Assembly (NCBI GenBank): GCA_035293245.1
Contig: DATDOO010000182.1
Location: forward strand, 1 to 21,465
DNA length: 21,465 nt
From: DATDOO01 sp035293245
GTDB taxonomy: Bacteria > Pseudomonadota > Gammaproteobacteria > Methylococcales > Methylococcaceae
Direction: 5' to 3'
Both the position numbers and the translations under genes were made by a program. Below the pieces are notes generated by a model that saw only the letters and a program-made list of their open reading frames with translations, was not told the DNA's origin and ran no database searches. Positions 6,486 to 14,933 of the stretch are shown here, piece by piece (position 1 is the stretch's first letter; each line of letters begins with the position of its first letter).

Positions 6486-8726
6486 ATGAATACCCGGCGG
6501 TCTCCCAAGAATAAGGCCTCCCTCTGCAAGGGTGGCGGGCAGGACATTCCGCTGTGCGAAAAATGGGAACTGGCCATTTCCCGGCTCACCTCGGACTTCG
6601 CCTATTCCGTGCGTATCGAACCGGATGGCGGGCTGGCCATGGAATGGGTGACGGAGCCTTTCGGCAGGATTACGGGTTACCACACCGGCGAAATCGCGGC
6701 GGGATCGGAATGGCTGCTGCCCATCCTGCCGGACGATTTGCCGAAATTCCAGCGCTGGCTGGACAGTCTCCGCGCCGGCCAAACGGATATTTGCGAATAC
6801 CGGGCGATTGCCAGAGGCGGCGAAATCCTCTGGCTGCGCGACCACGCCATGCCAATCCGCGACTGGGTCGAAGGCCGGGTGGTGCGCGTTTACGGCGCGG
6901 CGCAGGATGTCACCGCGCGGCGCAAGGCCGAGGACGAACTGAGCCTGATGTTCCGCGCCATCGACTCCAGCGGCAACGGCCTCGTCATTACCGGTCCGGA
7001 AGATACGGACTACGGGATCATTTACGCCAACTCGGCCTTCCTGCGCATGACCGGTTATTCCATGCAGGAACTGCAGGGGCGCAACTGCCGCATTTTGCAA
7101 AAAGAGGACCGGCAGCAGCCGGACATCGAACATTTGCGCGCCGCGCTGGCCGCGGGAAACGACGGCTATGGCGTGCTGCGCAACTACCGCAAGGACGGCG
7201 GCATGTTCTGGAGCGAGATCTACATTTCCCCGGTGCGCGACCAGAACGAGCGGATCACGCACTTCATCGGGGTGCAAAACGATGTGACGGAGCGGAAACA
7301 GACCGAGGCCCGGCTGGATGCATCGGCCAGGGAAATCGAAGACCTGTATGACAACGCCCCCTGCGGCTACCATTCGCTGGGGCCCGACGGCGCCTTCCTC
7401 CGCATCAACGCCACGGAATTGAACTGGCTGGGTTACACGCGGGAAGAAGTCGTCGGCAAAATGAAGGCCACGGACATTCTCACCCCCGCCAGCCGGAAGC
7501 GGTTCAAACGCAATTTTCCCGTCTTCAAGCGTGCCGGACACGTGGAAGACCTGGAACTGGAAATGGTGCGCAAGGACGGCGGAATTTTGCCCGTCATGGT
7601 GAGCGCCACGGCCCTCAAGGACCCCCAGGGCAACTATCTGATGAGCCGCACCGCGGTGTACGACATCAGCGAGCGGAAGCTCGCGGAAGCCGCCCTGTCC
7701 GAAAAGGAGTCCCAGTACCGGCTGGCGGTCGAAACGACAGCCGACGGCTTCTGGGTGGTGGATAGGCAAGGGAAAATCCTGGAAGTAAACAATGCCTACC
7801 TCCAACTGTCCGGTTACAGTCGCGAGGAACTGCTGGCCATGCGCGTTTTCGACATCGAGGCCCGGGAACGTGCGGAAGAAACGACGGCCTTTATGGACAA
7901 GGTCATGCACACGGGACACGACCGCTTCGACACCCTCCACCGGGCAAAGGACGGCCGGATATGGCCGGTCGAAGTGATTGTCACTTATTCCCCATTGGCC
8001 GGCGGGCGGTTTTTTGCCTTTCTGAAGGATATCTCCGAGCGCATCGGGAACGAGCAAACACAGCGAAATTTTGCCAGCCACCTCCAGTCGGCCCGGGAAG
8101 AGGAGCGCGCCCGCATCTCGCGCGAAATCCACGACGAACTGGGCGGCATTCTGGCATCGCTCCGGCTGGATATGCGCTGGCTGGCCAGGCGCCTGCCCGC
8201 CGACGCGCCGAGCCACACCAAGACCGTGGAAATGGCGCGCCTGATCGAGGAAGCGGCGCAATCCGTGCGCCGGATCTCCACCGAGTTGCGCCCCAGCATC
8301 CTGGACACCCTGGGGCTGCTGGCCGCCATCGAGTGGCACGTCCAGCAATTTTCGCGGCGCAGGAACGTTTCCTGCCACCTCTCCCTGCCGATGGCCAAAC
8401 ACCTCGACATCGAAAACGACCGGGCCACCGCCGTCTTCCGCATCCTGCAGGAAGCGCTGAACAACGTCGTGCTCCATGCCCACGCCAGGCGGGTCGACAT
8501 CGGCATCCGCACCGACCATCGCGAAATCACCATGACCGTCGCCGACAACGGGCGCGGGATATCCGGCCAGAAGCTGTCCTCGCCGCATTCCTACGGGCTG
8601 CTCGGCATGGCCGAGCGTGCGCGCCATTTCGGCGGCAAAATCACCATCGACTCCCCGTCCGGGGGTGGGACGACCGTTATGCTGTACATGCCTTTGAAAA
8701 CCCATGCAGCCGGAGCCGAACCATGA
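6486..8726 (+). CDS. LOV/multi-PAS sensor histidine kinase (NarX/HisKA_3 type)
   Basis: A soluble 746-residue kinase with no membrane segment. It has four PAS domains (about 30-150, 155-275, 280-400 and 405-525), then a HisKA_3 box with phospho-acceptor His549 in REIHDELGGILASLRLDM. A compact ATPase domain follows (NNVVLHAHA, DNGRGI, SYGLLGMAERA). The second PAS has the LOV signature GRN-C201-RILQ205. It also has N233 in NYRKDG and Q264 in FIGVQNDVT, and Cys-to-Asn spacing identical to the blue-light receptor YtvA (32 residues). The second flavin-contacting Asn (N104 in YtvA) is Ser243. I infer a flavin-binding light or redox sensor. The start at 6486 follows a GGAAG motif. The stop overlaps the regulator start (ATGA), so this is a cognate pair. 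Confidence 0.9.
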   Translation: MNTRRSPKNKASLCKGGGQDIPLCEKWELAISRLTSDFAYSVRIEPDGGLAMEWVTEPFGRITGYHTGEIAAGSEWLLPILPDDLPKFQRWLDSLRAGQTDICEYRAIARGGEILWLRDHAMPIRDWVEGRVVRVYGAAQDVTARRKAEDELSLMFRAIDSSGNGLVITGPEDTDYGIIYANSAFLRMTGYSMQELQGRNCRILQKEDRQQPDIEHLRAALAAGNDGYGVLRNYRKDGGMFWSEIYISPVRDQNERITHFIGVQNDVTERKQTEARLDASAREIEDLYDNAPCGYHSLGPDGAFLRINATELNWLGYTREEVVGKMKATDILTPASRKRFKRNFPVFKRAGHVEDLELEMVRKDGGILPVMVSATALKDPQGNYLMSRTAVYDISERKLAEAALSEKESQYRLAVETTADGFWVVDRQGKILEVNNAYLQLSGYSREELLAMRVFDIEARERAEETTAFMDKVMHTGHDRFDTLHRAKDGRIWPVEVIVTYSPLAGGRFFAFLKDISERIGNEQTQRNFASHLQSAREEERARISREIHDELGGILASLRLDMRWLARRLPADAPSHTKTVEMARLIEEAAQSVRRISTELRPSILDTLGLLAAIEWHVQQFSRRRNVSCHLSLPMAKHLDIENDRATAVFRILQEALNNVVLHAHARRVDIGIRTDHREITMTVADNGRGISGQKLSSPHSYGLLGMAERARHFGGKITIDSPSGGGTTVMLYMPLKTHAAGAEP

Positions 8727-9364
8727 TCAGGGTCCTGGTCGTCGATGACCACATCATTTTCCGCGCGGGATTGAAGCAGGTATTCGGGGATGAAACCGAC
8801 CTGGAAGTGGCCGGAGAAGCCGGTACGGCCAAAGACGCCTTGAGCAAGGCCGCGCTTGCCGACCGGTGGGACGTGATGCTGCTCGACATCGCCCTGCCCG
8901 ACAAGAACGGCCTGGAAGTGCTCAAGCAGGTCAAAGAGATCAATCCCCGCTTGCCGGTACTGATGCTGAGCATATTCGCCGAGGACCAATATGCCATCCG
9001 GGCCCTGAGCATGGGCGCCGCCGGCTACCTCACCAAGGACAGCGAGCCGGAACAATTGCTCGGGGCGATCCGCAAGGCGGCGGCGGGCAGGCGCTACATC
9101 AGCGCCGGCCTGGCCGAGCAACTGGCGGCCGGACTGGATGCGAATGCCCCCAAACTTCTCCACGAACGGCTTTCCGACCGGGAATACCAGGTGTTCTGCG
9201 CCATCGCGAGAGGGCTGGCCAGCTCGGAAATTGCCGAGGAACTTTCCTTGAAGGTCAAAACGGTCGGCACCTACAGGGGGCGCATCCTGGAAAAGATGGG
9301 TTTCACCAAGAACGCCGAAATCATCCATTACGCCATCGAAAACCGCCTGGTGCACTTCGGTTGA
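8723..9364 (+). CDS. NarL/LuxR-type response regulator
   Basis: A 213-residue two-component regulator. The receiver domain (about 1-120) has the acidic pocket D8/D9, phospho-acceptor Asp55 (VMLLDIALPD) and Lys in GYLTKDS. A C-terminal LuxR-type helix-turn-helix (about 148-205) contains LSDREYQVFCAIARGLASSEIAEELSL and KTVGTYRGRILEKMGF. It starts within the stop of the preceding kinase (4-base overlap), which makes it the cognate partner. DNA targets are unknown; neighbouring signalling genes and the diguanylate cyclase downstream (opposite strand) are candidates but not shown. Confidence 0.93.
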   Translation: MIRVLVVDDHIIFRAGLKQVFGDETDLEVAGEAGTAKDALSKAALADRWDVMLLDIALPDKNGLEVLKQVKEINPRLPVLMLSIFAEDQYAIRALSMGAAGYLTKDSEPEQLLGAIRKAAAGRRYISAGLAEQLAAGLDANAPKLLHERLSDREYQVFCAIARGLASSEIAEELSLKVKTVGTYRGRILEKMGFTKNAEIIHYAIENRLVHFG

Positions 9365-9538
9365 GAGGGGGCGCAACCAGGGCCGAAACCTCAACCACCC
9401 CACGTTGAAAAGGAAGGGATTCCCGCTTCTCCCCTTGCTTGCAAGGAATTGCGCCGGTCCGATGCGGTGTCCTCGCCGTAAGCCGACGAACGAGGCTACG
9501 ATTTCTCGAAGTGTTTGACCAACAACTTCAACTCTTTC

Positions 9539-11821
9539 TTAACCAAGCTCGGAACGAGCGCCAACGGCACTCTGGTTGGCCGCATCCCGCATCATGACTG
9601 TCAAGTCCGCCCCGGCCATGGGGCGGCCGAGGAAATAGCCCTGGATTTCGTTGCAATGGTGCATTTTCAGAAACTCGTATTGCTCACGGGTTTCGACGCC
9701 TTCGGCGATCACGCGCAGATTCAGGCTGTGTGCCATCGCGATGATGGCAATCACGATGGCGGCGTCGCTCGGATCGTCCGCAATTCCATCCACGAAGGAC
9801 TTGTCTATCTTCAGCCTGTCCAGGGGGAAACGTTTCAAGTAACCGAGCGACGAGTAGCCGGTACCGAAATCGTCGATGGATATCTGCACGCCGAGGCTTT
9901 TCAAGTTTTGCAGCGTGGCAGCCGTTTCTTCCGCCTTATGCATGGCGATGCTTTCGGTCAGTTCCAGTTCCAGAAATCCCGGATCGAGCCCACTGTCCAG
10001 CAAGGCGGTGGCGACCATGTTGCCGAAGTTGGCTTTCCTGAACTGTTGCGCCGATAAGTTCACCGCCACGCGAAGCGGCGGCAGCCCGTCCAGTTGCCAC
10101 ACCTTGCACTGGGTACAGGCCGTGCGGAGTACCCATTCGCCCATGGGAACGATCAATCCGGTTTCCTCCGCCAAGTGGATGAATTGGCCGGGCGGAATCA
10201 ATTCGCCGTCCGGCTCCTGCCAGCGCAGCAGGGCCTCCGCGCCCACCACGCTGCCGTTGGCCAGATCGAACTGGGGTTGGTAAAACAGCCGGAACTCTCC
10301 CAGTTCCAGGGCGCGGTGCAGGTTGCGTTCCATCTCGAGGCGCCGGAGCGAGTACCCTTCCATGCCGGACTGGAAAAACTGCAGGCCGTTGCGGCCGTTC
10401 TTCTTGGCGCGGTACATGGCGGTATCCGAATTCTTGACCAGGGCGACCGGATCGTTTCCGTCGTCCGGATAAAGGCTGATGCCGACGCTGGCGGTCACGT
10501 ACAGCTCGTGCCCGCCCAGCACGAACGGCGCTTTCATGGCCCCGACGATCTTGCCGGCGACGACGCCGACTTCCTCCCGGCTGTTGAAGTGCTGCAGCAG
10601 CACGGTGAATTCGTCGCCGCCCATGCGCGACAGGGTGTCTTCCTCGCGCAGGCATCCGGCGATCCGCCGCGCCACGGCCTGGAGCAACTCGTCGCCTTTC
10701 CCATGGCCGAAGGTGTCGTTGACATACTTGAAGTGATCGAGATCGATGAACAGGACGGCTATCGCATTCCGCGAGCGCCTGGTCTGGGCGATGGCCACCA
10801 CCAACCGGTCATGGAACAGTTCGCGGTTGGGCAGGCCGGTGAGGTTGTCGTGATGGGCCAGGTAATCCAGGCGCTGCTCGGCTTCCTTCTGCGCCGAGAT
10901 GTCGATGAAGATGCCGATGTAATGCTGAATCCGGTCCTGCCCATCGCGCATGGCGGAAATGCTCAGCCATTCCGGGTACACCTCGCCGTTCTTGCGCCGG
11001 TTCCAGATTTCCCCCTGCCATCGGCCGGTGCTGCTGACGCTCTCCCACAACGCCCCATAGAACGCCTGCTCGTGCCGTCCGGAACGCAGGATGCGCGGAT
11101 TCCGCCCCAGAAGTTCCTCCGTAGCGTAACCGGTGATGCGCGTGACGGCATCGTTGGCGGCCTGTATGGTTCCGTCCCTGTCAGTGACGAAAATGCCTTC
11201 CAGGGAGTGGTCGAACACCGCAGCCGCCAGCCGAAGCTTTTCCGCCGCTTCGGCACGCGCGGCAAACTCCCGCAGCATGTCCAGCGCAAAAACGGTATGC
11301 CGCACGACTTTTTGCAGCAGCAGGTTTCCCATAAAACCCGGCGGCTGCCGCGACGCCTGCACGACGTTGAAAACGCCGGTCGCCCCGTCCCGCAACTTCA
11401 AGGGAATGAACGTGACCGGCCCCTGCCGCAACGTCTGGGGCAAATCGGCAAAGGCGGCACACTGCAAGATGCCGAGCCCGTCGGCCAGATGGACCGATTC
11501 GCCGCAAAGCAGTCGCTTCGCGATCCAGAGGCTTTCCTGCACGCTTTCGCAGATCGGCGCGACGTATTGCAGGTGATCCGCATCGAAAACCGCCGTTGCG
11601 GCGGACGTGACCGTCCCGTGCTCACAGAGCCACCCCATCCAGACCAGCGGGTAGGAATGCGACCGGACGAGTTGTTGGCAGACCTTGTTCAGCAGGATTG
11701 TTTCGTCCGTGTCCCGCGTCATCAGAATATCGTGCACGCTCAAGAGCGTCTGCATGCCTTGCGCATCGAGACCGGTCGTCATGACCATCAAATCCAGCTT
11801 ATTCATAGGATATGAACTCAT
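9539..11821 (-). CDS. GAF-PAS-GGDEF-EAL cyclic-di-GMP enzyme
   Basis: A bifunctional-looking c-di-GMP protein of about 760 aa. It has a GAF-like N-terminus (about 25-185), a PAS domain (about 190-310) and a GGDEF domain with intact active site G401-G-D-E-F405. An inhibitory I-site R392-E-E-D395 lies five residues before it. The EAL domain starts at E529 (EALLRW) and keeps the metal and catalytic motifs NLSAQQF, LELTES, DDFGTGYSS, LKIDKSF and AEGVET. Both synthesis and hydrolysis therefore look possible. No membrane segment is seen. The start is uncertain: ATG at 11821 or 11806, or TTG at 11845; none has a clear Shine-Dalgarno. It converges with the LuxR-type regulator gene across a 174-base gap in which I see no clear terminator. 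Confidence 0.92.
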   Translation of the reverse strand: MSSYPMNKLDLMVMTTGLDAQGMQTLLSVHDILMTRDTDETILLNKVCQQLVRSHSYPLVWMGWLCEHGTVTSAATAVFDADHLQYVAPICESVQESLWIAKRLLCGESVHLADGLGILQCAAFADLPQTLRQGPVTFIPLKLRDGATGVFNVVQASRQPPGFMGNLLLQKVVRHTVFALDMLREFAARAEAAEKLRLAAAVFDHSLEGIFVTDRDGTIQAANDAVTRITGYATEELLGRNPRILRSGRHEQAFYGALWESVSSTGRWQGEIWNRRKNGEVYPEWLSISAMRDGQDRIQHYIGIFIDISAQKEAEQRLDYLAHHDNLTGLPNRELFHDRLVVAIAQTRRSRNAIAVLFIDLDHFKYVNDTFGHGKGDELLQAVARRIAGCLREEDTLSRMGGDEFTVLLQHFNSREEVGVVAGKIVGAMKAPFVLGGHELYVTASVGISLYPDDGNDPVALVKNSDTAMYRAKKNGRNGLQFFQSGMEGYSLRRLEMERNLHRALELGEFRLFYQPQFDLANGSVVGAEALLRWQEPDGELIPPGQFIHLAEETGLIVPMGEWVLRTACTQCKVWQLDGLPPLRVAVNLSAQQFRKANFGNMVATALLDSGLDPGFLELELTESIAMHKAEETAATLQNLKSLGVQISIDDFGTGYSSLGYLKRFPLDRLKIDKSFVDGIADDPSDAAIVIAIIAMAHSLNLRVIAEGVETREQYEFLKMHHCNEIQGYFLGRPMAGADLTVMMRDAANQSAVGARSELG

Positions 11822-12029
11822 TATGAATAAGGGCCGAAGAGCCAAGTATCGGCAATCGCCTTAGGCGGATGAAGTCCATTGGCCACGTCTTGTAAGTGAT
11901 TTACCTACACGGCGTAGCCCGCGGGGACGATGAGGGAAGACCGGAAAGACAAACAGATCGAACCACGAGTTCGGGCCCGGCTCAACCGCGGATAACGAAA
12001 GCCCGGAGAGACCACGCCCTTTTGCCGCC

Positions 12030-12737
12030 TCAAATCAGGGCCAACTCCCCCGGCAGCGGCAGCTTGCCCCGGCGTTCGGCCGGAACTCCGGCCCAGGCGT
12101 CCAGTTCCTGCCGCGCCAGGCTGGCCACTTCCCAGGCAATGCGGGCATACGCCTTCCCGCCGGGGGAGTCCGGCTCATGCGGCGGGATGAGGTCCAGTCC
12201 CAGTATTTGGTGTTTCAGGTCGGCTTTTTGGTGGACTTTCCAATAGCCTTTCGGGGTAAGCCCCAACTCCGCCAGTTTGGGATTCATGGCTGAGAACCAA
12301 TCGTAAGCCAGACCCTCAACCATCAGGTTCAGGACGATGATCTGGTGGGCGACGGGTTCGCGGATCGCCGAGCGGATGAAATAGCCGCCGTAGGCCAGGG
12401 TTTCCAGGGTCGGCGGCACCGAGGTCGGTTCCTCGCCGGCCGCCAGAAAGCCGAATTCCCGCATCCAGGCGGCCAGATCCTGGGGATGGGTCACTTCCTC
12501 CGCGGCGTGCTCGCCGAAAGCCTGGCGGAAACGCAGGTCATGGCAATGGCCGTAGCGCAGGGCCACGGCGGCGGTGAAATCGCAGGACAGGTAGTACATT
12601 TGCCGCAGCCACTGAAGATCCCTGGGGGAGTCGGCCACGGCGAGTTTTTCGTAGAACGGGCTTTCCCGGACGATCTCCCGGTAGTCTTCCTGGAGCTTTT
12701 TGAGCCATTTTCGCGTGGATGAAGCGGGATTCGACAT
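12030..12737 (-). CDS. Heme-oxygenase-like diiron protein (TenA/PqqC/CADD-like)
   Basis: A 235-residue, almost wholly helical protein of the iron-containing redox / TenA-PqqC superfamily. Candidate metal ligands appear in the order expected for heme-oxygenase-like diiron oxygenases: E76-H77...E81-x2-H84 (FGEHAAEEVTHPQDL), E141 (VEGLAYDW), then H169-x3-D173-x2-H176 (KVHQKADLKH). The length and the HxxxDxxH motif resemble the CADD group, some of which make p-aminobenzoate, but the substrate here cannot be assigned. GGAGG precedes the ATG. It lies downstream of the SIR2-like and nifQ genes on the same strand after a 248-base gap (12738-12985) in which I see no clear promoter or gene. A link to nitrogen fixation is inferred from position only. 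Confidence 0.8.
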   Translation of the reverse strand: MSNPASSTRKWLKKLQEDYREIVRESPFYEKLAVADSPRDLQWLRQMYYLSCDFTAAVALRYGHCHDLRFRQAFGEHAAEEVTHPQDLAAWMREFGFLAAGEEPTSVPPTLETLAYGGYFIRSAIREPVAHQIIVLNLMVEGLAYDWFSAMNPKLAELGLTPKGYWKVHQKADLKHQILGLDLIPPHEPDSPGGKAYARIAWEVASLARQELDAWAGVPAERRGKLPLPGELALI

Positions 12738-12985
12738 GCTGCCTCCAGTTGCGTCCAGGAAATCCGTTTCCGCCGCGCGTCACGGTTGTCGCCGGAATCC
12801 GGTTCTTCCCGCCGTCCGAAAAGAACCCGCGATCTTGCTCTTGAGACTGCGGCAATGGCGGTCGGGTTCCGGCGCGAGAGGCGGCATTCGGTCCCGCCCC
12901 CGTGTGGGGTCGCGCCGGCGGCGTCCCTGCGCCCGCCCTCGACGGCCGCTTCGCGCCGACAAATCGCGATTGGGAAGCGACTCCC

Positions 12986-13837
12986 TCAAGCCGCCGTGCG
13001 GCTCGGAACCCCGTCCTCGCCCAGCAGGTCCTCGATGTCGGCCACGATCAGATTCAATCCGAGTTTCCGGCAAAAGGCGCGCTCCTTGTCCGTCGGCGCC
13101 GGATTCAACACCCAGCCTTTTGGCTCAGCGGCGTTGTGGATGATGTCGCTGAGCACCATGCGCTCCGTATCGCGGGTCATGGGCACGCCGATGAAGAGAT
13201 ATTGCCTGCCTTTGCGGTATTCCTTGAGGAAGGACGGAATGGCGAAGCCGCCCATCAGTTCGGTGATGTAATCCACGTAGTCGGCATCCGAGGCGATGAA
13301 GTTCGCCTGCGGACGCGGCGTGCCCATGGGCTTGAACAGGATGGGCAGGGATGCGTCCACTTTTTCCTGCGCCACCTCCCGATAGCCGGCCCCGTCGTAG
13401 TGGTAAATCCTGAAGCGGTAGTCCGTGCCGGCGATGCGGGCGACGCCTACGATCAGGGTGTGGGGCGTATCCGCATAGGAATCCTGCAACTGGGTGTCGC
13501 GGTTGATATCGATCGCGTAAGGCGGCTTGAAGCTCGCCAGCCAGTCGTGCACCGCGGCGCGGCTCCAGCTTGTTTCGCCGTAAGTCTGGGTGAGAAAGCG
13601 GGTGACGAAGCTGCGCCCTTTTTTCAGTTCCAGGTTCATGGCGGCGCGGGGAAATTCGTACATGAGCTTGGGTGCCATGGGCTGGCCGCCGTTCATGGCC
13701 AAAATCAGGCTGTGGCTGTCCGCCGGCATGGGCGCGCCGGTGGCGGCGTTTTTCACGTCTTGCAGGACGCCGGGCCCCAGATAGGGGACGATGTGGCCTT
13801 GGCGGATACCGGCGGTGAGTTCGGCGAAATCGGACAT
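12986..13837 (-). CDS. SIR2-like protein next to nif genes
   Basis: A 283-residue protein whose start (FAELTAGIRQGHIVPYLGPGVL) resembles the nucleotide-binding GAG motif of SIR2-like domains. The end (GRQYLFIGVPMTRDTERMVL, then LGLNLIVADIEDLLG) resembles the second half of the SIR2_2 fold. Where sirtuins and SIR2 NADases usually have a KLHG-type catalytic histidine, this protein has LFKPMGT, and the TTNYD-like segment is AIDINRD. Activity as a deacylase or NADase is therefore doubtful. AGGAG precedes the ATG at 13837. It follows nifQ on the same strand across a 133-bp palindromic repeat. A role in nitrogen fixation is inferred from this position; no function is assigned. Confidence 0.72.
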   Translation of the reverse strand: MSDFAELTAGIRQGHIVPYLGPGVLQDVKNAATGAPMPADSHSLILAMNGGQPMAPKLMYEFPRAAMNLELKKGRSFVTRFLTQTYGETSWSRAAVHDWLASFKPPYAIDINRDTQLQDSYADTPHTLIVGVARIAGTDYRFRIYHYDGAGYREVAQEKVDASLPILFKPMGTPRPQANFIASDADYVDYITELMGGFAIPSFLKEYRKGRQYLFIGVPMTRDTERMVLSDIIHNAAEPKGWVLNPAPTDKERAFCRKLGLNLIVADIEDLLGEDGVPSRTAA

Positions 13838-13867
13838 GGCGGATGCTCCTGAAAATGTGGCTACTTA

Positions 13868-14000
13868 TGATCGTTCCCACGCTCCGCGTGGGTACGCAAT
13901 CCCTGGACGCTCTGCGTCCCGTCGGCGAACGGTGCACGGTTCTCAACCGGGACGCGGAGCGTCCCCGGCCGCATTCCCACGCGGAGCGTGGGAACGATCA
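13868..14000. repeat. 133-bp palindromic repeat with 25-bp terminal inverted repeats
   Basis: The element begins TGATCGTTCCCACGCTCCGC and ends with the exact reverse complement; the arms are perfect for 25 bp. Inner sequence contains further inverted copies (CGCTCTGCGTCCC / GGGACGCGGAGCG). The CGTTCCCACGCTCCGCGTGGG type of repeat is widespread in gammaproteobacterial intergenic DNA. Read on the minus strand, its first three bases (TGA at 14000-13998) are the stop codon of nifQ. Confidence 0.85.
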
Positions 14001-14582
14001 GCCCTCGCTCCCGAAACACCCGGCGTAATCGAGGCACACCGCGCAGGACGGCGCCCGGCAGACATAAATCCCTTCGGCCTCGCACAGCTTCTTGTATAAA
14101 AACTTCTTCCATTTCATGTCCCCGGTATTGAGCATGGCCAGGGAAGGAAAGTTGTAAGCCAGGAGCAGGCTCAGATCGGCCCGCGACCACAGCCCCAAGT
14201 CCTGCCAGAGGTGGTCGTTGCCCAGGCAGGCCGCCACCAGGATGGCGGCAATCCAGCGGGTTTCCGGCCACTCGGGTCTTTGCGCGTGGCTGAGGAGCAA
14301 CGCCAGGAGGTCGTCGGCCTCCGGGAAACGGCCGGGGTCCGCCGGAGGCCGGAATGCTTCTCCCGGCGGTTGGGCACCGGGAAAAAACGTCTCCAGCAAA
14401 CGGCGGTATTCATCCGGCTTCAGGCCTAGGCAGGCGGGCAAGGCGCCCTCGCCCGCCGCCCAACTCGCCAGCACCCGGGCCAGGCATTCGGCGTTCGGGT
14501 CGGCCCGCGCCGCGCGCGACTTGAGCGCGCGGTACACGCGTTCGCGGGTCGCCAGCTCCGGTTCGGCCAGGTCAGTATTCAA
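13998..14582 (-). CDS. nifQ: NifQ, molybdenum donor for FeMo-cofactor
   Basis: NifQ carries a Mo-Fe-S cluster and supplies molybdenum for FeMo-cofactor assembly on NifEN/NifH. The 194-residue protein ends with the diagnostic cysteine motif C175-x4-C180-x2-C183-x5-C189 (CRAPSCAVCLDYAGC). Family segments such as ARVLASWAAGEGALP and NTGDMKWKKFLYKKLCEAEGI are also present. The best start is a TTG at 14582 overlapping the FeSII-like gene by 11 bases; GAGGA lies at a suitable distance inside that gene. A GTG about 15 codons later is an alternative. The stop codon is formed by the first bases of a palindromic repeat, only five codons after the last cysteine, so the essential domain is complete. Confidence 0.93.
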   Translation of the reverse strand: MNTDLAEPELATRERVYRALKSRAARADPNAECLARVLASWAAGEGALPACLGLKPDEYRRLLETFFPGAQPPGEAFRPPADPGRFPEADDLLALLLSHAQRPEWPETRWIAAILVAACLGNDHLWQDLGLWSRADLSLLLAYNFPSLAMLNTGDMKWKKFLYKKLCEAEGIYVCRAPSCAVCLDYAGCFGSEG

Positions 14583-14919
14583 CCAGGATGTCCTCGTCGC
14601 GCACGATCACCTGGCAGGCCAGGCGCCAGTCGGTGGGCAGGTCGTCCACCGCCATCCGCTCGATTTCCTCGCGGGTCAGTTTGCCCAAATCGACCAGGAC
14701 GCTCTTTTCCTTGTCGCTAAGCGGCCCACCCATGCGTTCTTTCTTGTCCAGGCTGCTGACCTTGACCAGGCAGGTGCCGCATTCGCCGTTGGCGCAGTTG
14801 AACTGGATGGGAATCTTGTTTTCCAGGGCCAGCTTGAGAATGGTCTGCGTGTGGCTGCCGGCAATGGCATAGACGGTCTTGTCCTTGTATTCCGGGCTGC
14901 TGAAGGTGATGAGGGCCAT
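14572..14919 (-). CDS. FeSII (Shethna protein II)-like [2Fe-2S] ferredoxin
   Basis: A 115-residue [2Fe-2S] ferredoxin with ligands C42-x4-C47-x2-C50 and C102. It carries the long insert (about 53-98) characteristic of the Azotobacter FeSII protein. Matching landmarks from memory are CxxGxCGTCLVKV, LSDKEKSVL, GKL, DLP..RLACQ.IV and DEDILVE at the C-terminus. FeSII binds MoFe and Fe proteins under oxygen stress and locks them in an inactive, protected complex. A role in oxygen protection of nitrogenase is thus likely here. GAGGAG precedes the ATG. It sits between a second [2Fe-2S] ferredoxin (14-base gap) and nifQ (overlap), in a NifA-type operon. Confidence 0.87.
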   Translation of the reverse strand: MALITFSSPEYKDKTVYAIAGSHTQTILKLALENKIPIQFNCANGECGTCLVKVSSLDKKERMGGPLSDKEKSVLVDLGKLTREEIERMAVDDLPTDWRLACQVIVRDEDILVEY

Positions 14920-14933
14920 GGGTTTTCTTCTCC

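Noticed and set aside
6462..8705. Long minus-strand open frame opposite the LOV kinase
   Set aside because: It is antisense to clear PAS, HisKA_3 and ATPase motifs and has no family resemblance of its own.
10094..11815. Plus-strand open frame of 573 codons opposite the GGDEF-EAL gene
   Set aside because: Shadow of a gene with all catalytic motifs; composition is atypical (rich in His, Gln and Arg).
12738..12985. Second sigma-54 promoter or NifA site before the diiron-protein gene
   Set aside because: I found no GG-N10-GC with flanking consensus and no TGT-N10-ACA in this gap on the relevant strand.
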